Assembly (NCBI RefSeq): GCF_025567285.1
Contig: NZ_JAOQJT010000003.1
Span: 248,001 to 312,000 of the forward strand
From: Coprococcus aceti
Lineage (GTDB): Bacteria; Bacillota; Clostridia; Lachnospirales; Lachnospiraceae
Reading direction: 5' to 3'
DNA length: 64,000 bases
The position numbers and the translations under genes are program-made. Shown piece by piece: positions 58,948 to 64,000 of the stretch. The notes under the pieces were generated by a model. That model made no database searches and was not told where the DNA came from. It saw only the letters and a list, made by a program, of their open reading frames with translations. How positions within the stretch are numbered: the first letter of the stretch is position 1; the number at the start of each line of letters is the position of its first letter.

Positions 58948-59868
58948 CTAAATATTAAAATTATTTCTCGGATGTTTAGTTGCCAAAATACTTCGTTGTT
59001 TAGCAAGCGCAACGTGAGTATAAATCTCGGTGATGTTGATAGAGCTGTGCCCCAGCATTTCCTGAATATAGCGGATATCTACATCAGCTTCCAGCAGACT
59101 TGTTGCAAAAGTATGTCTGAACATATGGGGGGTAATGTGCTGAGTAATTGCTGCAATGGAAGTATATTTATTTATCATTCTGCGGACAGTCTGATCTGTC
59201 AGGGGACGGCCACATTGGTTAGCAAAAAAGTGGTTGCAATTGGCTATCTCCGAATAAAAATCATCTTTGTATTTGCTCAGTATACTTATAACTGAAGTAT
59301 TTCCTATCTGGATTCGCCGTTCCTTATTGCCCTTGCCATATATAAGGATGCTTCCATCGTACAGGTTGATATCGTTGACTTTCAGCGCACAGAGTTCAGA
59401 AATTCGCATGCCGGTTGCAAATAAAAGTTCAATAACGGCTGCGTCTCTCAGAGAATTCCTTCTTTGATAGATAGTTTTGGCACAATTAAGCTGTTCATAA
59501 ATGGTGGACAAAATTGTTTCAACGGTGTGAAGTGGAATGGTCTTGGGTAATATTACGGGCTCTCGAAATTTGAGCTGCAGTTTATTGAACGGATTTCTAT
59601 CCAGGATTTCCTTGTATTCAAGATAGTGAAAAAATGCTTTTGCAGATGCAATTTTACGTTTTACGGTCTTGGGCTTGTATTTATTATGAAGTTCACCGAT
59701 GTAATTCTCCAATATACTGGTGGAAACGTCGGTGATGTCAGATGAGCAAAGATAGTCTGAGAATTGCTTTAGATCGATCTTATACGCTTTCAGAGTTTTT
59801 TCATCAAGGCATTTCTGTTTACCACAGTATTCCAAATAGTTTTTTATCAATGTTTGCATGTTGTCCAT
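58948..59868 (-). CDS. Tyrosine recombinase/integrase
   Basis: A 306-residue Xer-like tyrosine recombinase. The N-terminal SAM-like core-binding domain (1-90) is followed by the catalytic domain with Arg155 (ATGMRISELCALK), Lys near 179-183, HMFRH (His248, Arg251), GHSS (His274) and nucleophile Tyr283 (EIYTHVAL). All catalytic residues are present. The size fits XerC/D-type or small site-specific invertases and integrases, without the extra arm-binding domain of large phage integrases. AAAGGAGAT precedes the ATG. It lies next to the 18-bp inverted repeats flanking the GT2-STAND pair and is the obvious enzyme to act on them. Confidence 0.9.
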   Translation of the reverse strand: MDNMQTLIKNYLEYCGKQKCLDEKTLKAYKIDLKQFSDYLCSSDITDVSTSILENYIGELHNKYKPKTVKRKIASAKAFFHYLEYKEILDRNPFNKLQLKFREPVILPKTIPLHTVETILSTIYEQLNCAKTIYQRRNSLRDAAVIELLFATGMRISELCALKVNDINLYDGSILIYGKGNKERRIQIGNTSVISILSKYKDDFYSEIANCNHFFANQCGRPLTDQTVRRMINKYTSIAAITQHITPHMFRHTFATSLLEADVDIRYIQEMLGHSSINITEIYTHVALAKQRSILATKHPRNNFNI

Positions 59869-59903
59869 AGTTGATCTCCTTTGTATGTATTTGTCAGAAT
59901 TAT

Positions 59904-60137
59904 ATGGTACAGGAAAAACGTAGGAAAGTAATTGAGACTGCTAAATATGGCGTAAATAATAAAAAATACGGGAATCAAGTAGTGCTTAAGGTGTAACTAT
60001 GATAAAATTATTATGGTAATTGTGAAGATATCAAACATGTTTGTGAAGATGGAAGTGAATATTGGAGTGCGAGAGAACTTGGTCCGGCACTTGATTATGT
60101 ACAGTGGAGAAATTTTGAAAAGGTAATAAAAAGAGCG
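59904..60137 (+). other. Junction with fragments: short orphan frame and dinD 5' remnant
   Basis: A 30-codon frame (59904-59996) ends GNQVVLKV. Within it, GGGAATCAAGTAGTGC (59970-59985) is a degenerate match to the 18-bp site core AATCAAGTA. From 60006 the dinD frame is open (GSEYWSARELGPALDYVQW) but has no start codon before 60138. Confidence 0.5.
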
Positions 60138-60848
60138 ATGATTGCATGTGAGAATAGTGGACATAGGGTTTCTGACGATTTTGCTGAGGTCAGCAAAATC
60201 GTTGAAGCAGGAATTACGTCGAAACCAACAAGAGATTACGAATTATCCCGATATGCATGTTATTTGGTAGTACAGAATGGAGATCCACGTAAGGAAGTCA
60301 TAGCTTTAGGTCAGACATATTTTGCAATACAGACATACAGACAGGAAGTCGCTGATCATTTTAATGAGTTGGATGAGGATAATAGAAGACTGGTGGTTCG
60401 GGGCGATATCAAGCAGTGGAATCAGATGTTGGCAGAGACTGCTTATAATGCTGGAGTAATAACAAATGAAGAATTTGCTTTTTTCCAAAATGCAGGTTAT
60501 ATGGGTCTGTATGGAGGACTTGATGTAGACGATATCCATTCAAGAAAACAGTTAGAAGTTGGGCAAAAAATACTTGACTATATGGGAAGTACGGAGTTGA
60601 TCGCAAACTTGTTTCGTATATCTCAGACAGAAGAAAAGTTGAGGAAAGACAAAATACAAGGCGCTGATAAGGCAACATCAGTTCATTATAATGTTGGAAA
60701 AGAAGTGCGCACTGCCATAGAAAAGATTGGTGGCACGATGCCTGAAGATCTTCCAACGCCAGAAAAAAGTATTCAACAGATCGAGAAAGAACAAATGGAA
60801 CGATTAAAGTTGAAGGCGAAGAAAGGAAAGCTAATGCTTGATGAATGA
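60138..60848 (+). CDS. DinD-like protein, 5'-truncated
   Basis: Homologue of the DNA-damage-inducible protein DinD. LSRYACYLVVQNGDPRKEVI and ALGQTYFAIQTYRQE are the conserved core. The first in-frame ATG is here, but conserved family sequence (EYWSARELGPALDYVQW, then FEKVIKRA) continues upstream to 60006 where a stop blocks it. So about 20 N-terminal residues with the true start are missing, and this is probably a remnant or an N-truncated product of 236 residues. The break lies on the recombinase side of the acquired segment, suggesting damage during insertion. Confidence 0.7.
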   Translation: MIACENSGHRVSDDFAEVSKIVEAGITSKPTRDYELSRYACYLVVQNGDPRKEVIALGQTYFAIQTYRQEVADHFNELDEDNRRLVVRGDIKQWNQMLAETAYNAGVITNEEFAFFQNAGYMGLYGGLDVDDIHSRKQLEVGQKILDYMGSTELIANLFRISQTEEKLRKDKIQGADKATSVHYNVGKEVRTAIEKIGGTMPEDLPTPEKSIQQIEKEQMERLKLKAKKGKLMLDE

Positions 60849-60996
60849 GCGCTGGACTATTTGGCGATATTGGAAAGCACAAGCATTATATGTCCTGACC
60901 AGACATTTACCCAGAATTTACTTTCAGATGGTGTTGACATTTACAGAAATAAGTCTGGTATATGTTTGATATGAAGTATGATATTGGAGGATAGAT

Positions 60997-61788
60997 ATGG
61001 GCAGTTATGTAATATCGGACATCCACGGATGCTATGACGAGCTGATCCGGATGCTTGAGAAGATAAATTTAGAAGACAGTGACACTCTGATATGTGCCGG
61101 GGATTATGTGGATAAGGGACCAAAGAACGCTGAGGTGCTGGAATGGATAATGAATGTTCCGCCAAATGTCATTCTGCTACGGGGAAATCACGATGAGGAT
61201 TTTGCACAGAATATAGAGGCGATGAGGATCATCAGCTACAAAATGGATCTTGACAGGGATAGCCTGCAGGACATGAAAACTTTGTACCAGTCGATGAAAA
61301 AGCTTGCGAAAAAAGATGCCAGCGTAAAGTTTGACCGCTGTGAGACGGTATATGAGCTGATAGAATCCGGATATACTTTCTCGCGGTTATGTGCATGGGC
61401 GGACCGGATAAAGAACATGCCGTATCTGTATGAAACGAAAGTGTCTGGCAGAAAATGCATAGTAGTTCATGCCGGATACATCAGGAGACTTGATACGCCG
61501 GAACTTAAGACCAGGTACAGCTCAAGGGAAGAGTTCTATATGAACGCCAGGGGTGATGGATTTACAGATGGCGGCATCATGCACGGCATGGTAGTGGCGG
61601 GGCATACTCCAACGATCAAAGAGGAGGAGTTTGCATATAATGATGGATGGGTATTTCGAAGGTATGACGAGGAGCGGGACTTTTTGTTCTATGACATTGA
61701 CTGTGGATGCTGGATGAGATATACAGGGAAAAAGAACGCAAGACTTGCATGTTTCAGGCTCGAGGATGAAAAGACGTTTTATGTGTGA
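60997..61788 (+). CDS. Metallophosphoesterase (PP2A/Ser-Thr phosphatase type)
   Basis: A 263-residue calcineurin-like phosphatase. The metal motifs are in order: SDIHGC (Asp8, His10), GDYVDKGP (Asp36), RGNHDE (Asn64-Asp66), VVHAGY and VAGHTPT. Such small bacterial enzymes dephosphorylate proteins or dinucleotide tetraphosphates (PrpA/ApaH-like). ATG follows TTGGAGG. It stands alone between dinD and the CIRCE-hsp20 unit. Substrate cannot be fixed from sequence. Confidence 0.9.
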   Translation: MGSYVISDIHGCYDELIRMLEKINLEDSDTLICAGDYVDKGPKNAEVLEWIMNVPPNVILLRGNHDEDFAQNIEAMRIISYKMDLDRDSLQDMKTLYQSMKKLAKKDASVKFDRCETVYELIESGYTFSRLCAWADRIKNMPYLYETKVSGRKCIVVHAGYIRRLDTPELKTRYSSREEFYMNARGDGFTDGGIMHGMVVAGHTPTIKEEEFAYNDGWVFRRYDEERDFLFYDIDCGCWMRYTGKKNARLACFRLEDEKTFYV

Positions 61789-61838
61789 GGTTGTGAAGTC
61801 CTGAATTAGTGGACTTCACAAATTTTTCACAAAATTTA

Positions 61839-61880
61839 TTAGCACTCGGTGTTGACGAGTGCTAACAGAAGTGGTATAAC
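61839..61880 (+). promoter_or_regulatory. CIRCE operator over a SigA promoter
   Basis: A perfect CIRCE: TTAGCACTC-N9-GAGTGCTAA (61839-61865). It overlaps the -35 of TTGACG (61852-61857), 17 bp, TATAAC (61875-61880). HrcA bound here would block transcription of hsp20 until heat shock. A leader of about 140 nt follows. Confidence 0.95.
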
Positions 61881-62025
61881 ATAATCAGTCAAAGGAAAGA
61901 GCTTCTAAATAGAAATTAACGATAAGCCTTGAAGCGATCCTTTGAAAAGAAAACGAAATTATTAACATGTATATACCTGATGCGATAAAGGCAGAGGGGA
62001 TAGATATTGGAAGGAGAGATGACTT

Positions 62026-62460
62026 ATGTTAATGCCTAGTATTATTGGAGATAGCTTTTTAGATGATTTCTTTGGATATCCTGAGAGGACTTATACAGCA
62101 CCAAAGCAGACGCAGATGAATGGATTTATGCAGGCTGATGTAGCCGAGAGCGAGGATGCCTACACAGTTGAGATGAATCTTCCAGGAGTTAAGAAAGAGA
62201 ATGTGAAGATAGAGCTCAAGGATGGATATCTGATCGTGAACGCTTCTACAAAGAGTGAGACTACAGAGGAGGATAAGAAGACAAAGTACATCCGCAAGGA
62301 GCGTTACAGTGGCTCAGGCAGCAGAACCTTCTATGTTGGCAAGGATCTGACTCAGGAAGATATCAAGGCCAAGTTTGAAGACGGAGTGCTTAAGCTCACA
62401 GTTCCAAAGATTGAGAAGAAACCGGAAGAGCCAAAGTCAAAGTATATAACAATTGAATAA
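62026..62460 (+). CDS. Hsp20 small heat shock protein
   Basis: A 144-residue alpha-crystallin domain chaperone that holds unfolding proteins in solution. The alpha-crystallin domain spans about 38-135 (YTVEMNLPGVKKENVKIELK, then GVLKLTVPK), with a short N-terminal arm (DDFFGYPER) and a basic tail ending in an IXI-like YITIE. ATG follows AAGGAGAG. Control by a perfect CIRCE means HrcA regulation, less common for hsp20 than for groESL and dnaK. A strong terminator follows. Confidence 0.95.
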   Translation: MLMPSIIGDSFLDDFFGYPERTYTAPKQTQMNGFMQADVAESEDAYTVEMNLPGVKKENVKIELKDGYLIVNASTKSETTEEDKKTKYIRKERYSGSGSRTFYVGKDLTQEDIKAKFEDGVLKLTVPKIEKKPEEPKSKYITIE

Positions 62461-62498
62461 CATACGATAGACAGATTACTTTCATTTGTATATAAAAG

Positions 62499-62535
62499 TC
62501 CGGCACAGGAACCTCCCTCCTGTGCCGGATTTTTT
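62499..62535 (+). terminator. Intrinsic terminator after hsp20
   Basis: TCCGGCACAGGA (62499-62510) pairs perfectly with TCCTGTGCCGGA (62518-62529), then T6. Confidence 0.95.
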
Positions 62536-62621
62536 GTGGCATCATTGTTGATTGACAACCTTAACTCACAGATTATAATGGGAATAAGCATAATTACAAA
62601 CAAGACAAGGAGATGTATGAC

Positions 62622-63275
62622 ATGAGATACAAGGCAGCGATATTTGATATGGATGGAACAATACTCAATACTCTGGAGGACCTGACAGACAGTACAAACT
62701 ATGCACTTGCTCATCATGGATTCCCTGAGAGAACTATAGATGAGGTTAGAAGATTTGTTGGGAATGGCATACGAAAGCTCATTGAGAGAGCTGTGCCGGC
62801 GGGAACTGATGTGGCAACTATAGATAAGGTGTTTGATACATTTGCTTCTTATTATAAAGAGCATAGTGCCATCAAGACCAGACCATATGACGGAATACAT
62901 GATGCCATCGCAAAGCTCAGGGCAGCAGGTGTGAAGACTGCGGTCGTGTCCAACAAGGCGGATTTCGCAGTCCAGGATCTGTGTGTTGACTATTTCCCGG
63001 GAATGTTTGATTTTGCACTTGGCGAGAAGTCTGGCATAGCAAAGAAACCGGCACCTGACATGGTGGAGGAGTGCCTCAGAACGCTTGGTCTTGAGAAGAA
63101 GGATGTTGTATATATAGGTGACTCTGATGTGGATCTTGCCACAGCAAGAAATTCTGGAACGGATGTCATCATGGTTGGCTGGGGTTTCAGGGATGAGGAG
63201 TTCATCATGAGCCTTGGAGCACCATTTGTCATTCATGAACCACAGAAGATAGTTGACATAATACTGGGAGAGTAG
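62622..63275 (+). CDS. HAD phosphatase, phosphoglycolate phosphatase-like
   Basis: A 217-residue HAD subfamily IA phosphatase with a helical cap. Motif I is IFDMDGTILNT (Asp8, Asp10), motif II AVVSNKAD, motif III lysine in KSGIAKKPAPD and motif IV YIGDSDVDLATA. It resembles Gph-type phosphoglycolate phosphatases that clear metabolic or DNA-repair by-products. AAGGAG abuts the ATG at 62613, so the ATG at 62622 with a 9-bp gap is the better start. The next gene begins 3 bp after its stop. Confidence 0.9.
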   Translation: MRYKAAIFDMDGTILNTLEDLTDSTNYALAHHGFPERTIDEVRRFVGNGIRKLIERAVPAGTDVATIDKVFDTFASYYKEHSAIKTRPYDGIHDAIAKLRAAGVKTAVVSNKADFAVQDLCVDYFPGMFDFALGEKSGIAKKPAPDMVEECLRTLGLEKKDVVYIGDSDVDLATARNSGTDVIMVGWGFRDEEFIMSLGAPFVIHEPQKIVDIILGE

Positions 63276-63278
63276 CGG

Positions 63279-64000
63279 ATGCTGACTTATTCATTTGATG
63301 ACAGGGGGATGGATTTCCTCTATGAACATTTGTACAAAGAGATAAAAAATGACATATTAATGGGAAATCTTAAAGCCCATGAGAAGCTGCCGTCAAAGAG
63401 GGCACTTGCAGCTCATCTGAATGTGAGCGTGGTCACTGTGGAGAATGCCTACAGCCAGCTTCTTGCGGAGGGGTATATTTATTCCAAGCCGAAGAGCGGG
63501 TTCTATGTGTGTGACGTGAAGGCCGAGGATGCGGATGTTGTGGGAGTGCGCAATGCCTACTATGCCAGTGAATATAAGGGTGGTACAGAAGGTTACGTAA
63601 TGAAAGATAATGCAAGGCAGAACATGACCTCAGATGAATCGGACGTTGCATACTTGCGCGGAATACGATCGGAAGACCATGTGACAGAGCATTCTCATGT
63701 GATCAGGGAACACGCAGAATCCCCTGGCCAGAACAGGTTCTTTGCCGACTTTGTAAACAATTCCACCCTCAGTGAGAACTTCCCATTTTCGACATGGACG
63801 AAACTCATGAGGGAGACGATGATGGATGACCGGGAAAAGCTTATGAAGAGATCACCGTCTGGTGGTATATTTGAACTCAGAAAGGCCATTGCGGATTATC
63901 TCTATCAGTTCAGGGGGATGTCTGTAAGCCCGAACCAGATCATAGTCGGCGCGGGAACGGAATATCTGTATGGTCTTATCATACAGCTTCTCGGCAGGGA
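63279..64000 (+). CDS. MocR/PdxR-type GntR regulator with aminotransferase domain, partial
   Basis: Runs off the window end. The first about 75 residues form a GntR winged helix (KLPSKRALAAHLNVSVVTVE, YIYSKPKSGFYVC). A linker of about 75 residues follows, and then a class I aminotransferase-like domain begins (FPFSTWTKLMRETMMDD, SPSGGIFELRKAIADYL, NQIIVGAGTEYLYGL). This is the MocR family, regulators that bind pyridoxal phosphate and often control vitamin B6 or amino-acid genes. At least 240 residues are visible of about 470 expected. ATG 63279 lies 3 bp after the HAD stop, so they are probably cotranscribed. Confidence 0.85.
   Translation, partial: MLTYSFDDRGMDFLYEHLYKEIKNDILMGNLKAHEKLPSKRALAAHLNVSVVTVENAYSQLLAEGYIYSKPKSGFYVCDVKAEDADVVGVRNAYYASEYKGGTEGYVMKDNARQNMTSDESDVAYLRGIRSEDHVTEHSHVIREHAESPGQNRFFADFVNNSTLSENFPFSTWTKLMRETMMDDREKLMKRSPSGGIFELRKAIADYLYQFRGMSVSPNQIIVGAGTEYLYGLIIQLLGR

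Overview
The window looks like a chromosomal segment of a gut Lachnospiraceae bacterium (Coprococcus/Lachnospira-like). This rests on moderately low G+C, strong AGGAGG ribosome binding sites, GTG starts, a CIRCE-controlled Hsp20, a DUF3793-flavodoxin pair, an AzlCD pair, a sodium:neurotransmitter-type symporter, YhgE/Pip proteins, BceAB-like ABC/two-component modules and a FliB-type protein. It is a family-level guess from gene content, not a species call.

Layout. 0-5 kb: a GT4 glycosyltransferase, a GntR/YtrA-ABC transporter operon with a clear operator, and a DUF3793-flavodoxin pair behind an iron-box-like palindrome. 5-10.3 kb: divergent membrane protein and LysR regulator, a membrane GGDEF protein and a MATE exporter. 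10.4-11.1 kb: a type III (RNA-protein) toxin-antitoxin locus. 11.4-15.6 kb: azlCD, cysE, a variant phosphofructokinase, trpS. 15.9-22.3 kb, minus strand: two YhgE/Pip proteins with a small coiled-coil partner, then proA. 22.5-38.6 kb: mostly housekeeping and catabolic genes (GH13, symporter, DUF3800, FKBP, VOC, endonuclease IV, MurE-like ligase, ZIP transporter, enolase, DnaJ-like protein, sce7726 protein, GH31, Cof-type HAD). They are separated by clear intrinsic terminators and include one large unassigned structured RNA candidate. 38.7-53.5 kb: an envelope transport and sensing region. It holds a two-component system whose response regulator has an in-frame UGA, a divergent operon (propeller/solute-binding lipoprotein, two sugar-type permeases, HlyD-like and MacB-like proteins, no ATPase), a scar with gene fragments, a MacB/FtsX transporter with its own two-component system, and a FliB-like gene. 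53.5-60.9 kb: a thiazoline hydrolase followed by an AT-rich acquired segment. The segment contains a glycosyltransferase and a 1030-residue nuclease-STAND protein facing each other between 18-bp inverted repeats, then a tyrosine recombinase and a damaged dinD. 61-64 kb: a phosphatase, CIRCE-hsp20, a HAD phosphatase and a MocR-type regulator cut by the window end.

The most interesting unit is the 54.4-59.9 kb module. Two strong promoters outside the left repeat point into a segment whose two convergent genes each start beside one copy of an 18-bp inverted repeat, with a tyrosine recombinase next door. Inversion would swap which gene the external promoters read: a surface-type glycosyltransferase or an Avs-like (antiviral STAND) nuclease. 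This is inferred from sequence layout. Also notable are the type III toxin-antitoxin locus, the unassigned ~320-nt RNA, a GTTAG-N6-CTAAC operator found at three promoters, and the interrupted response regulator.
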